The notes beneath the pieces were generated by a model. The model saw nothing but the letters and a program-made list of their open reading frames with translations, did not search any database and had not been told where the DNA came from. Below, in pieces: positions 1 to 8,303 of a DNA stretch of 64,000 nucleotides. Position 1 is the first letter of the stretch, and the number at the start of each line of letters is the position of its first letter. The position numbers and the translations under genes are program-made. Source of the stretch: Clostridia bacterium (GTDB lineage: Bacteria > Bacillota > Clostridia > Christensenellales > Aristaeellaceae); assembly GCA_017509255.1 (NCBI GenBank), contig JAFWQA010000061.1, forward strand, positions 62,001 to 126,000, read 5' to 3'.

Positions 1-709
1 CTTCCCTCGGTACTCCGCGGGACTGCAGATAGTACACCGTATTGGCATCCGGCCGCCCGATGGTCGCGCCGTGGGCGCCGGCCACGTCCTCCTCCGTGCA
101 GAGGATCACGGGCACGGTGCGGTTGCGCACGTCCTCGTCCATCAGCAGCACGTCCTCCATCTCGGCGCCCTCGGCCCCGACGCAGCCGTGCCGCAGATCG
201 ATGGTCCCGCGCAGCAGCTTGTCAGCCTGTCCGGAAAGCACGCCGGAGGAATAGATGTCGCTGCGGGATTTCGGTCCGGTGTGGATGGCCTCGCAGTTGA
301 TGTCCGCCTTCTCCGTTCCGCCCAGCCTGTAGCCGATGCTCGCGGCGAAAGAGCTCTCCTCGCCCTCCAGGGCCACGGAGCAGTTGTCATAGGTGGCAGC
401 CCCGCCCAGGATCACGCGGTACCATTCGAACCGAGCGCCCTTCGCGCAGCGCACGCTCACGTCGTTGATCACCTGCTCCGGGTCCTCCTTCCGGCGGATC
501 TGGATCAGGCGCAGCGTGCCGTTCTCGCCCACGCTGCCGACAAATTTTTCATTGGGGGTGGCGCATTCCGTCACTACGGTCTCCTCGCCGTTCTCCTCCA
601 CGTCCACGCTGCGCTCCAGCACTGTGTCCGGCACGTTCACCTTCGTTCCGTTCACGTGCAGCCAGCGGAAGGTGGCGGCGATCGGCCTGTTCAGCAGCAT
701 CTCGCCCAT
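1..709 (-). CDS. sufD: SufD-like Fe-S cluster assembly protein (partial)
   Basis: Scaffold subunit that would pair with SufB and SufC in the SufBC2D complex for cytoplasmic iron-sulfur cluster assembly. The frame is open from the ATG at 709 to the window edge, so 236 codons are visible and the C-terminus is missing. The visible end carries the SufB/SufD core signature 'EEDVAGAHGATIG' followed by 'YYLQSRG'. The start overlaps the SufB stop by one base (TGATG), so the two are translationally coupled. It is the third gene of the operon starting at sufC. SufD identity rests on order and this motif; a second SufB-type paralogue is less likely. Confidence 0.85.
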   Translation of the reverse strand, partial: MGEMLLNRPIAATFRWLHVNGTKVNVPDTVLERSVDVEENGEETVVTECATPNEKFVGSVGENGTLRLIQIRRKEDPEQVINDVSVRCAKGARFEWYRVILGGAATYDNCSVALEGEESSFAASIGYRLGGTEKADINCEAIHTGPKSRSDIYSSGVLSGQADKLLRGTIDLRHGCVGAEGAEMEDVLLMDEDVRNRTVPVILCTEEDVAGAHGATIGRPDANTVYYLQSRGVPRE

Positions 710-2121
710 CAGCCGATCACTCCCTTCATTTCAATACGGATCAGATTGTTCATTTCCACGGCGTACTCCAGCGGCAGCTCCTTGCTCACGTTGTCGGCAA
801 AGCCGCTCACGATCAATGCGCGGGCCTCCTCCTCAGTCACGCCGCGGCTCATCAGATAGAACACCGCGTCGTTGGAAATGCGGCCGATCCGGGCCTCATG
901 CCCGATGTCCGCCCTGTTCGTCTTCACGTCCATCACCGGCACGGTGTCGGACCGGGATATCCGGTCCACCATCAGGCTCTGGCAGGATACGGCGCTCTTG
1001 CTGTTCTCTGCGTTCTTTTCCACCACCACCGCGCTGCGGAAGATGTTTTCCCCGCCGCTCTTGGAGATGGAACGCGTGTTCACGTAGCTGGTGGTGTCCG
1101 GCGCGGCGTGCACGATCTTGCACCCGGTGTCCAGGATCTGCCCGGCACCGGCGAAGGTCACGCCGGTGAACTCGCTGCGGGAGCCGCGGCCCGCCAGAAT
1201 GCTCATCGGATAAAGATAGGAAATGTGGGAGCCGAAGGAGCCGGTGACCCACTCGATCTTGCCGCCCTCCTCGACCTTGGCCCGCTTGGTGTTCAGGTTG
1301 TACATGTTCTTGGACCAGTTTTCGATGGTGCTGTACCGCAGTGTCGCGTTCCTGCCCACAAAGAGCTCCACGCAGCCGGCGTGCAGGTTGGCCACGTTGT
1401 ATTTCGGCGCGGAACAACCCTCGATGAAGTGCAGATACGCGCCCTCATCCACGATGATCAGCGTATGCTCAAACTGGCCCGCGCCCGGCGCGTTCAGCCG
1501 GAAATAGGACTGCAGCGGGATGTCCACGTGCACTCCCTTGGGCACGTACACGAAGGACCCGCCGGACCACACCGCGCCGTGCAGCGCGGCAAACTTATGG
1601 TCGGTCAGGGGCACCAACTTCATGAAGCGCTCCCGGATCAAGTCGGCGTAGGGGCCGTGCAGGGCGCTCTCGATGTCGGTGTAGATAACCCCGGCCCGGG
1701 CGACCTCCTCACGCACGTTGTGATACACCAGTTCGCTGTCGTACTGCGCGCCCACGCCGGCCAGGCTTGTCCTCTCCGCCTGCGGGATGCCCAGCCGGTC
1801 AAAGGTCTCCTTGATGTCGTCCGGCACGTCCTCCCAGCGTGTGTTCATGCGCTCCGTGTTCGGCCGCACGTAGGTCACGATGTTATCCATGTTCAGCCCC
1901 TCAACGGAGGGACCCCAGTCCGGCATCTTCATCCGGCTGTAGACCTCCAGTGCATGCTGACGGAACTCCCGCATCCAGGCCGGGTCTTTCTTCTCGTCCG
2001 AGATCTGTGAAATGATCTCGGGGGTCAGGCCGCTGTCGACCTTAAAGAAATCGGATTCGTCGAACCGGAAGTCATAAAACTCCTGATGGACGTCCTCCAC
2101 CTGCGTTTTTTCTCCGTTCAT
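709..2121 (-). CDS. sufB: Fe-S cluster assembly protein SufB
   Basis: 470 residues, the normal SufB length. SufB is the scaffold on which the nascent Fe-S cluster is built, working with the ATPase SufC. Family hallmarks are visible: an N-terminal 'PDWGPS' region, 'VPKGVHVDIPLQSYFR', 'GCSAPKY', and near the C-terminus 'IGHEARIGRISND' followed by 'FYLMSRGV', the SufB/D core strand pair. It overlaps sufC by four bases (ATGA) and sufD by one base. The SUF operon lacks sufS and sufU within the window; they could lie beyond the left edge. Identification is firm. Confidence 0.96.
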   Translation of the reverse strand: MNGEKTQVEDVHQEFYDFRFDESDFFKVDSGLTPEIISQISDEKKDPAWMREFRQHALEVYSRMKMPDWGPSVEGLNMDNIVTYVRPNTERMNTRWEDVPDDIKETFDRLGIPQAERTSLAGVGAQYDSELVYHNVREEVARAGVIYTDIESALHGPYADLIRERFMKLVPLTDHKFAALHGAVWSGGSFVYVPKGVHVDIPLQSYFRLNAPGAGQFEHTLIIVDEGAYLHFIEGCSAPKYNVANLHAGCVELFVGRNATLRYSTIENWSKNMYNLNTKRAKVEEGGKIEWVTGSFGSHISYLYPMSILAGRGSRSEFTGVTFAGAGQILDTGCKIVHAAPDTTSYVNTRSISKSGGENIFRSAVVVEKNAENSKSAVSCQSLMVDRISRSDTVPVMDVKTNRADIGHEARIGRISNDAVFYLMSRGVTEEEARALIVSGFADNVSKELPLEYAVEMNNLIRIEMKGVIG

Positions 2122-2879
2122 GCGTGCACCTCTTCACCGGTATATGCTGCGAAGCCGTCCCTGCCGATCTCGCCGATCAGCTCCGGCCCGCCGTTCTTCA
2201 CGATCCTTCCGTCCACCAGGATATGCACGGCGTCCGGATGCAGCGCTTCCAGGATCGCCGCGTTGTGAGTGATCACCAGCAGGCTCGCGTCCTGGTTTTT
2301 CCGGAATTCCTCGATCCCGCGGGAAACCGTGCGCACGGCGTCCACGTCCAGGCCGGAGTCGGTCTCGTCCAGAATAGCCAGCGACGGCTTGAGCAGCAGC
2401 AGCTGGAAGATCTCCGCCTTTTTCTTTTCGCCGCCGGAAAAGCCGTAGTTCAGGTCGCGCTCGGCATAGCTCTCATCCATTTCCAGTGTTTTGAGTACCT
2501 GCAGCACCTCTTTGTGGAAGGCCCAGGGACGCACCTTTTCGCCGCTGCGCTGCTCCAGCGCCGTGCGGACGAAATTTTCCAGACTGATGCCCGGCACCTC
2601 CACGGGATTCTGGAAGGACATGTACAGCCCTGCCCTGGCGCGTTCATGCACCCCCATCTCCAGCAGGTCCTCGCCGTTGATGCGGGCAGCGCCTCCCGTC
2701 ACTGTCAGTCGCGGGTCGCCCATCAGGGCCCCCGCCAGTGTGGACTTTCCGGCGCCGTTCGGGCCCATAAGCACATGGGTCTCTCCCTTTCCGATTTTCA
2801 GGTCGATCCCGCGCAGGATCTCCTTTTCTTCCGCAGAAACCCGCAGCCCTTCGACCGCGAGAAGATCGTTATTATCCAT
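2118..2879 (-). CDS. sufC: Fe-S cluster assembly ATPase SufC
   Basis: 253 residues, soluble ABC-type ATPase that powers the SufBCD scaffold. Walker A 'GPNGAGKST' lies near residues 38-46, the ABC signature 'FSGGEKKKAE' near 146-155 and Walker B 'LAILDETDSGLD' near 167-178; the unusual D-loop 'DSGLD' is typical of SufC. There are no membrane segments. The ATG at 2879 is preceded by CCTCCT on the plus strand (AGGAGG on the coding strand) at 2890-2895. It is the promoter-proximal gene of sufC-sufB-sufD, downstream of a consensus promoter and a palindrome that probably couples expression to Fe-S demand. Confidence 0.96.
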   Translation of the reverse strand: MDNNDLLAVEGLRVSAEEKEILRGIDLKIGKGETHVLMGPNGAGKSTLAGALMGDPRLTVTGGAARINGEDLLEMGVHERARAGLYMSFQNPVEVPGISLENFVRTALEQRSGEKVRPWAFHKEVLQVLKTLEMDESYAERDLNYGFSGGEKKKAEIFQLLLLKPSLAILDETDSGLDVDAVRTVSRGIEEFRKNQDASLLVITHNAAILEALHPDAVHILVDGRIVKNGGPELIGEIGRDGFAAYTGEEVHA

Positions 2880-2900
2880 ATGATTTCTTCCTCCTGTTTT

Positions 2901-2923
2901 ACCTACCTACTAAGTAGGTGGGT
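2901..2923. promoter_or_regulatory. Palindromic operator of the suf operon (Rrf2/IscR-like site?)
   Basis: A 23-base dyad with 11-base arms and one mismatch, built around ACCTAC-TAA-GTAGGT at 2905-2919. It lies just downstream of the suf -10 box, where a bound protein would block transcription. In Firmicutes suf/isc operons are commonly controlled by Rrf2-family Fe-S sensors; assigning this site to such a protein is inference, and no Rrf2 gene is in the window. Confidence 0.6.
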
Positions 2924-2925
2924 TA

Positions 2926-2954
2926 ATTATAACAGACTGTCTGACGGATTGCAA
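2926..2954 (-). promoter_or_regulatory. Promoter of sufCBD
   Basis: On the minus strand: -35 TTGCAA (2949-2954), 17-base spacer, consensus -10 TATAAT (2926-2931). Transcription would start inside or beside the palindrome at 2901-2923, about 50 bases before the sufC ATG. Confidence 0.85.
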
Positions 2955-3117
2955 GAGCATGCCTCTGTTTTTGCTCTGAATCCTTCCAAAATTGCTCAAT
3001 ATGAAAAGAAAAATAAAAAAATACAAAGTAACGGTTGTGTAACGTGGATTATGTATAATAGTGTTAGAAGACATATACTCGTTTGAATATCAACGTTTCC
3101 GACCGGGAGGCAGTTTT

Positions 3118-3624
3118 ATGGTATACGAGAAAACCTACAGGACCAGTAAAGAAATGTACAAGGAATACATCCGGAGGATTCTCTGCCATTCTATCAATAT
3201 TCGGCTCAGTCTGATTGCTGTGGTTCTGCTGGCCTGCGCTGCTCTTACATGGGATGTCCGGGCCGTGGAATTCGCCTGGCTCTTCGTCGCGGCCTTTGCC
3301 GTCACGCTTTTCATCATGTTTATCTTCCCGAAGTTTCTTCTCTGGCGCTGCCTGAAAAACGAGAAAAAGCTTTTTCACGGAGCCGTTCCGGAATATAACA
3401 TCCGCTTCGGGGACAGCATCGAATACACCTGCGGCGATACCACCTCTGTCCTCCGTTACGATCAGTTCTCCGCCATCGTCCGCCTGAAGACCTGCCGGGT
3501 CCTGATGATGGACGGCAGGCCCGACATCCTCCTCCCGAACGACAGTCCGGTCCGTGACGGCTTTGATTTTGACTGCTGGATCCCCGGAAAGCTCCGGGTC
3601 GTCGATTTCAGCCGGGCGGCATAA
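3118..3624 (+). CDS. Small membrane protein of unknown function (YcxB-like?)
   Basis: 168 residues from the ATG at 3118, which has GGGAGG about eight bases upstream; a longer in-frame start at 3061 lacks a binding site. Two hydrophobic segments lie near residues 29-46 and 50-71, followed by a soluble C-terminal half. The architecture of two N-terminal helices plus a small beta-rich domain resembles YcxB-like proteins, but I see no decisive motif. A TATAAT box at 3054-3059 could serve as its -10; no good -35 is visible. It stands alone between the suf promoter and the kinase operon and ends at its own terminator. Confidence 0.7.
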   Translation: MVYEKTYRTSKEMYKEYIRRILCHSINIRLSLIAVVLLACAALTWDVRAVEFAWLFVAAFAVTLFIMFIFPKFLLWRCLKNEKKLFHGAVPEYNIRFGDSIEYTCGDTTSVLRYDQFSAIVRLKTCRVLMMDGRPDILLPNDSPVRDGFDFDCWIPGKLRVVDFSRAA

Positions 3625-3657
3625 AGCATTTCCCTTATCGGTATTGACCGCTTCCCA

Positions 3658-3698
3658 GGTATCGGTCCTCCTTCCTGACCGGTACCTTTTTTCTTTTT
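3658..3698 (+). terminator. Intrinsic terminator
   Basis: Stem GGTATCGGTC / GACCGGTACC (one G-T pair) at 3658-3686 followed by a T-rich run; ends the gene at 3118-3624. Confidence 0.85.
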
Positions 3699-3724
3699 GG
3701 AAAAGAATTTCTGAGCGTTTTCAA

Positions 3725-3753
3725 TTGACACCGTACTTTCTTCCTATTACAAT
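3725..3753 (+). promoter_or_regulatory. Promoter of the 3798 kinase operon
   Basis: TTGACA at 3725-3730, 17-base spacer, TACAAT at 3748-3753, about 45 bases before the kinase start. Confidence 0.8.
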
Positions 3754-3797
3754 AAAAAAATAGGAATAATCGATCAGGGAAAGGGGGAATTTCAGCC

Positions 3798-5099
3798 TTG
3801 GCAGCTCTGCAGGATTTTCTGAGCTATCACTTTCTGAGTCTGGTCCTTCTCGCCGCCCTGATTGCGTTCATTATTTCCCAGGAGGAGCGCAAGCCGAAGG
3901 AAAACAGATATTTCCGTGAGATGATCATACTGATCCTGATCATCAAGCTCGGCAACACGCTCGCCTGGTTCGAAGCGACCTACAACACCTGGAACTGTCT
4001 GTTCTGCCAGTATCTGGACACGTATTTCCAGTACCTGCTGATCCCGGTCGCGCTGCTGCGCGCCATACATGTGGTCCACAAAGGTAAGCCGAAGTGGTAC
4101 CGGTATGTCCCGCTGGCCATTTCCGTTATTCTGTGTGTCATCAATATGTTTGATGACGGGTTCCTTTTCTTTTTCAGCAGCGATTACCATTTTCTCTACA
4201 GATACAAGGCTCCCCGCATCATCATCTATCTGGTATCCGGTTTCTATTCCCTGCTTTTCTGCTTCTTCGCGCTCAGGCAGGCCCGTAAGGACAGGCATGA
4301 GAATTACCTGATGGTGGTTCTGATCATGCTTTCCGCCGTTGTGATCGTGTGGAGCTTCTATGAATACCTGCCCTTCCCGTTCGATGTGGTCATCCTGCTG
4401 GATATGCTGCTGTATTATATCCACCTGACCCTCGTATATCAGCGGGACCTCGTGCAGAAGGAGTATCAGACGCGGCTCCAGCTGCTGGACAGCCGCGTCA
4501 AGCTGATGCAGAGCCAGCTGCAGCCGCACTTTATCATGAACAGCCTGAACAGCATCTGTGAGGTCTGCAGCGACAATCCGGAGGCTCTGGGCCTGATCCG
4601 TGAGTTTTCCGGCTACCTGCGCGGCTTCATGAGCGCCATGAACTCCTCGGAGTGCATTCCCGCGGAAGAGGAGCTGAACACAGTCTCCAGCTACCTCACC
4701 CTGCAGAAGCGCCGTTTCCGCGAGCAGCTGAAGGTCTTTTTCGATATCCAGGATACGGATTTTGAGATCCCTGCCTTCACGGTGCAGCTGCTGGTGGAAA
4801 ACTCCATCCGTCACGGCATCCGTGCCCAGAAAAACGGCAACGGCACGCTGATCATCACAAGCTATGCCACCGATACGGATCATGTGGTCACGGTAAAGGA
4901 TGACGGCGTCGGCTTTAATCTTGAGGAACTGTCCGCCATGGGCAATTCACATACCGGTATCCGCAACATCCGCCGCCGTCTCAGGCTGATGTGCAACGGT
5001 ACCATCTCCTATGAAAGCGCGCCCGGCCACGGCACTACCGCAACTGTCAGGATTCCCTTGAAAGGAGAACCGGAAAAATATGCTGATGCTGATCATTGA
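3798..5099 (+). CDS. LytS/YesM-type sensor histidine kinase
   Basis: 433 residues, starting with TTG at 3798 behind an AGGGGG binding site. Six to seven hydrophobic segments fill residues 9-215 (an integral-membrane sensor), then a coiled linker and a His_kinase domain: phosphoacceptor His244 in 'QLQPHFIMNSL', N-box 'LLVENSIRHG' near 328-337, G1 box 'DDGVGFN' near 364-370 and a G2-like 'HTGIRNIRRR'. No extracellular sensor domain is seen, so it probably detects a membrane or membrane-soluble signal. It overlaps the response regulator gene by 20 bases, so the pair is clearly cognate. The signal is unknown. Confidence 0.9.
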   Translation: MAALQDFLSYHFLSLVLLAALIAFIISQEERKPKENRYFREMIILILIIKLGNTLAWFEATYNTWNCLFCQYLDTYFQYLLIPVALLRAIHVVHKGKPKWYRYVPLAISVILCVINMFDDGFLFFFSSDYHFLYRYKAPRIIIYLVSGFYSLLFCFFALRQARKDRHENYLMVVLIMLSAVVIVWSFYEYLPFPFDVVILLDMLLYYIHLTLVYQRDLVQKEYQTRLQLLDSRVKLMQSQLQPHFIMNSLNSICEVCSDNPEALGLIREFSGYLRGFMSAMNSSECIPAEEELNTVSSYLTLQKRRFREQLKVFFDIQDTDFEIPAFTVQLLVENSIRHGIRAQKNGNGTLIITSYATDTDHVVTVKDDGVGFNLEELSAMGNSHTGIRNIRRRLRLMCNGTISYESAPGHGTTATVRIPLKGEPEKYADADH

Positions 5100-5886
5100 T
5101 GACGAACAGGATGCCCGCAGCTATCTGTCTACTGTCCTGAGGCAGGTCGTACCGGATGCGGAGCTGATGCAGGCGGACTGCTATGAGCAGGCCATGGAGG
5201 TTTTCCGCTCCCATAAAGTGGACGTCGCTTTTGTTGATGTGGAGATGCCCGGAGTGGACGGACTGACCCTGATCCGGGAGATCAGTTCCCTGCAGCCGCA
5301 GACGAACATGATCGTTGTGACTGCGTATCCGCGCTATGCGCGTGATGCGCTGAAGCTCTATGTCAGCGGTTATCTGGATAAGCCCGTCTTCCCGGAGGAC
5401 GTGCGCAATGCCCTTCAGCACCTTCGCTATCAGCCGGAGGAGCTGTCGGACAAGCTGGAGGTCCGCACCTTCGGCCGCTTCACGGTGTCCTATCACGGGG
5501 AGCCCGTTATGTTCCCCCGCAAGCGTTCTCTGGAGTTTCTCGCCTATCTTATCGCACGGCGCGGTGGACCCTGCTCCGCGGATGAGATCGTTACAACGCT
5601 GTGGGAGGAGGATACCCCTACGGACAGCAAAGCCTATCTGCGCGTGATCTCTCACGAAACGCGCAAGGCTCTGGCCGCCATCGGCATGGAGAACGTGCTG
5701 GTGCACAGCAACCATCTCCACATGCTGGACAAGGAGCTGATCGAGTGCGACCTGTTCAAATATCTGAACGGGGATAAATCCGTGCTGAAGGACTGGCACG
5801 GCGAGTTTATGCACCAGTACAGCTGGGCGGAGGAATACTGCGCCCGTCTGGACGACAGGATCAACAGGGAACAGGAAAACGCCTGA
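5080..5886 (+). CDS. Response regulator with SARP/OmpR-like winged-helix output
   Basis: 268 residues. The receiver domain spans about 1-115, with the acidic pair Asp7/Asp8, phosphoacceptor Asp53 in 'FVDVEMPGVDG' and Lys101 in 'YLDKPV'. After a short linker, residues 125-215 look like an OmpR/SARP-type winged helix ('LEVRTFGRF', 'KRSLEFLAYLI'), ending with an acidic tail that could be the start of a truncated SARP activation domain. LytS-like kinases normally pair with LytTR regulators, so this output domain is unusual. It is transcribed with the kinase and followed 24 bases later by the Eis-like acetyltransferase, a possible target. Confidence 0.85.
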   Translation: MLMLIIDDEQDARSYLSTVLRQVVPDAELMQADCYEQAMEVFRSHKVDVAFVDVEMPGVDGLTLIREISSLQPQTNMIVVTAYPRYARDALKLYVSGYLDKPVFPEDVRNALQHLRYQPEELSDKLEVRTFGRFTVSYHGEPVMFPRKRSLEFLAYLIARRGGPCSADEIVTTLWEEDTPTDSKAYLRVISHETRKALAAIGMENVLVHSNHLHMLDKELIECDLFKYLNGDKSVLKDWHGEFMHQYSWAEEYCARLDDRINREQENA

Positions 5887-5910
5887 ACCCCTTTGGAGGA
5901 GTAATTCTGC

Positions 5911-7086
5911 ATGCAAATCAGAAAAATCACGGAGGGCAGAGAACGGATAGAGGCTTCCGTTCTGAGTGCCTATGCTTTCCATGTCCGCGTGGACGATATG
6001 GAGAAGTTTCGGGCAGACAGCCTGAAGCAGGCCTTCCAGGACTGGGGCGCCTTTGATGACAGCGGCGCCCTCATGGCCCATATCATCAACAATCAGTATA
6101 CCTCCCGGCTGGACGGGCATTCCGTTCGCAACGGGGGCATCGGTGGGGTGTCCACCTATCCGGAATACAGGGTATCCGGCGCCGTGAAGAATATTTTCCG
6201 CGCCCTGCTGCCGGCTGCCTATGCCGACGGAGAGGTCATCTCCACGCTGTATCCCTTCAGCCATGCCTTTTACCGCAAGGCGGGCTATGAGACCGTCTGC
6301 GTCAAAAACGTCTACACCCTGAAGCCGGAGGTCCTCCGGGACTACCGCTTCACCGGCGAGGCCGTGCTCTGGAAGGACGGCGACCCCGTGGAGGAGTATC
6401 TTTCCCTGTACACCCGCTTCACGGATGGGCTGAACCTTGCCATCGAGCGCACTCCGGAAATGATGCTGGAGGGCAGGATGAAGGCTGAGTTCCTGAAGGA
6501 CCGCCGTTTCTCCTATCTCCTGAAGGAAAACGGCAAAGCCGTCGCCTATGTCATCTTCCAGGATACCTACCGGCCGGAAAGCGCGCTTCTGCTGGTGAAG
6601 GACCTGGCCTGGGACGGCAGGGCCGGTTTCCTGGCGATCCTCGGCTTTTTGGCCCGCTTCTCCGCGGATTACGGGGCTATCGAACTGCCTCTGCCCACCG
6701 GCACGGAGCTGCTCTCCCTGCTGCACAGCGCAAAGCATTATGACGTTGAGAAATCTTCCGTCTTCAGCTACATGATCCGCGCCGTCAACGCGCGGAAGCT
6801 GCTTTCCCTGATCCGTAAGCCGGAGGGTGCAGCGTTCACCGTCCGCGTCTCGGATGATATCATTCCGGAGAACAACGGCACCTTCGCCGTCCGCGGGGAG
6901 GAAGCCGTTCCCACGGATGCCTCTCCGGATCTTGACGTCAGTATTCAGGCGCTGGGTCAGCTCTGCTGCGGAGCGGTGTCTCTTTCCGAAGCGGAGCTCC
7001 GGGAGGACGTGACTGTCCTGAGCAACCGCTCCTCCCTTGCCGCTGTCTTCACACGCAAGCCGCTGTGGATCTCCGATCATTTCTGA
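5911..7086 (+). CDS. Eis-like GNAT N-acetyltransferase
   Basis: 391 residues, the size of the Eis family (two GNAT-fold domains plus a C-terminal sterol-carrier-like domain). The N-terminal domain shows 'GGIGGVSTYPEYR', the acetyl-CoA-binding loop, near residues 72-84, and 'YPFSHAFYRKAGY' near 109-121; the C-terminus (about 290-390) has an SCP2-like pattern. Family members acetylate amines including aminoglycosides and protein lysines; the substrate here is unknown. GGAGGAG lies before the ATG. It is the last gene of the kinase-regulator operon and ends at a strong bidirectional terminator. Confidence 0.85.
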   Translation: MQIRKITEGRERIEASVLSAYAFHVRVDDMEKFRADSLKQAFQDWGAFDDSGALMAHIINNQYTSRLDGHSVRNGGIGGVSTYPEYRVSGAVKNIFRALLPAAYADGEVISTLYPFSHAFYRKAGYETVCVKNVYTLKPEVLRDYRFTGEAVLWKDGDPVEEYLSLYTRFTDGLNLAIERTPEMMLEGRMKAEFLKDRRFSYLLKENGKAVAYVIFQDTYRPESALLLVKDLAWDGRAGFLAILGFLARFSADYGAIELPLPTGTELLSLLHSAKHYDVEKSSVFSYMIRAVNARKLLSLIRKPEGAAFTVRVSDDIIPENNGTFAVRGEEAVPTDASPDLDVSIQALGQLCCGAVSLSEAELREDVTVLSNRSSLAAVFTRKPLWISDHF

Positions 7087-7108
7087 TCCTTCCCCGCGGC
7101 CCGATATG

Positions 7109-7153
7109 AAACGGGGGATCTTTTCATCTGATGAAAAGGTCCCCCGTTTTTTT
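7109..7153. terminator. Bidirectional terminator
   Basis: Long stem: AAACGGGGGA and CTTTTCAT pair with ATGAAAAG and TCCCCCGTTT, with a T run on the plus strand and A-rich sequence on the other side. Serves the convergent Eis-like gene and nagA. Confidence 0.9.
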
Positions 7154-7184
7154 CGTCACGGCTCATACCGGCAAAAACTGTTTT

Positions 7185-8303
7185 TTATCCGATTGTCTGC
7201 ACAAACTGCCAGTCCCCGGTCCATCTGGTCACCGGAGCAGGGCTTCCCGGCCCGATCCTGCCCGCCGTTTTCTCTCCGACGGATTCCGCCGGTGTTTCGG
7301 TGCACATCCGCACCGCGTCCTCCGGCGGGATGTGAAAGAGGTGGATCAGGTTTTCCAGCGCCTTCCTCATCGTCAGGACGGAGCCGGCCAGCGTTCCGTC
7401 CGCCAGCCTTGCTTCGCTCCTGTTCACATATACCTTCTGGCCGCCGAGGGCATATTCCCCGTCCGGCATTCCCGCTGCCTCCATGGCGTCTGTGACCGCC
7501 ACGGCCTTCTCCGCGCCCTTTGCCTGCCACAGCAGCCGTACCGTATCCCGGTGCAGATGCACGCCGTCACAGATCATTTCCGCGTACAGCCGGCTGTCCG
7601 TCAGCGCCGCGCCGGGCACTCCCGGCCTGCGGTGATGCAGCGGCGTCTGCGCGTTGAATGTGTGCGTAACATGGTTCGCGCCGAGATCCGCTGCGTCGTG
7701 CGTCTGTTCCGCGGTCGCGTCCGTGTGTCCGACGGAAACGGCCACCCCGGCCTTTACCGCCTTCAGGATAAACTCCCTGGCGCCGGGCTTTTCCGGAGCC
7801 AGCGTTATCAGCCGGGCGTCCTCCGGGTGCCCGTCCGTCATTTCCAGAAACAGCGCCCAGTCCGGGTTCAGAAAGCACTCTTTTCTTTGCGCGCCCGCGT
7901 GCTTTTCGGACAGGAACGGGCCCTCCATATGCGCCGCGATCACCCCGGCCTCTCCGGGTCCGGGGCTGAGCCGGACCGCGCGGACGCCCGCCATGGCGAA
8001 CGCCGTCTCCTCCAGCGTGGCGGTCATCGTCGTCGGACAGAAGGCCGCGACCCCTTCCTTCCGCAGTTCCATGGCCATCGCGCGGATATCGTTTTCTCCC
8101 CGCATCACATCATACCCGCGAAAAGCATGGATATGGACGTCTACAAAGCCGGGAATGATATAGTCGCCGCCGCAGTCCAGTGTTTCTTCCCCCGGCTCCT
8201 CCGCCAGGTCAGGGCCGGCCTCAAGGATCATTCCGTCCCTGATTCGGATCCGCTCTCTTACAAACGCGTGATTTCTGTACGCCTGCGCGTTAACGATCAG
8301 CAT
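7185..8303 (-). CDS. nagA: N-acetylglucosamine-6-phosphate deacetylase
   Basis: 372 residues. Hydrolyses GlcNAc-6-P to GlcN-6-P and acetate in the cytoplasm. Amidohydrolase metal motif His57-x-His59 ('VDVHIHAF'), metal-binding Glu in 'AAHMEGPFLS', His in 'SVGHTDAT', 'VTHTFNA', and catalytic Asp in 'VAVTDAMEAAG' are all present in order. It is the last gene of the six-gene operon and its start overlaps the regulator's end by 14 bases. In this context it would receive GlcNAc-6-P made by the phosphorylase and mutase upstream. nagB is not in the window. Identification is firm. Confidence 0.95.
   Translation of the reverse strand: MLIVNAQAYRNHAFVRERIRIRDGMILEAGPDLAEEPGEETLDCGGDYIIPGFVDVHIHAFRGYDVMRGENDIRAMAMELRKEGVAAFCPTTMTATLEETAFAMAGVRAVRLSPGPGEAGVIAAHMEGPFLSEKHAGAQRKECFLNPDWALFLEMTDGHPEDARLITLAPEKPGAREFILKAVKAGVAVSVGHTDATAEQTHDAADLGANHVTHTFNAQTPLHHRRPGVPGAALTDSRLYAEMICDGVHLHRDTVRLLWQAKGAEKAVAVTDAMEAAGMPDGEYALGGQKVYVNRSEARLADGTLAGSVLTMRKALENLIHLFHIPPEDAVRMCTETPAESVGEKTAGRIGPGSPAPVTRWTGDWQFVQTIG

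Noticed and set aside
898..2010. 370-codon plus-strand frame opposite sufB
   Set aside because: Antisense artefact of high GC content; sufB is certain.
5047..7080. 677-codon minus-strand open frame across the regulator and Eis-like genes
   Set aside because: It is the antisense shadow of two GC-rich genes with clear families; no binding site, no motif, low-complexity Arg/Gly/Gln-rich translation.
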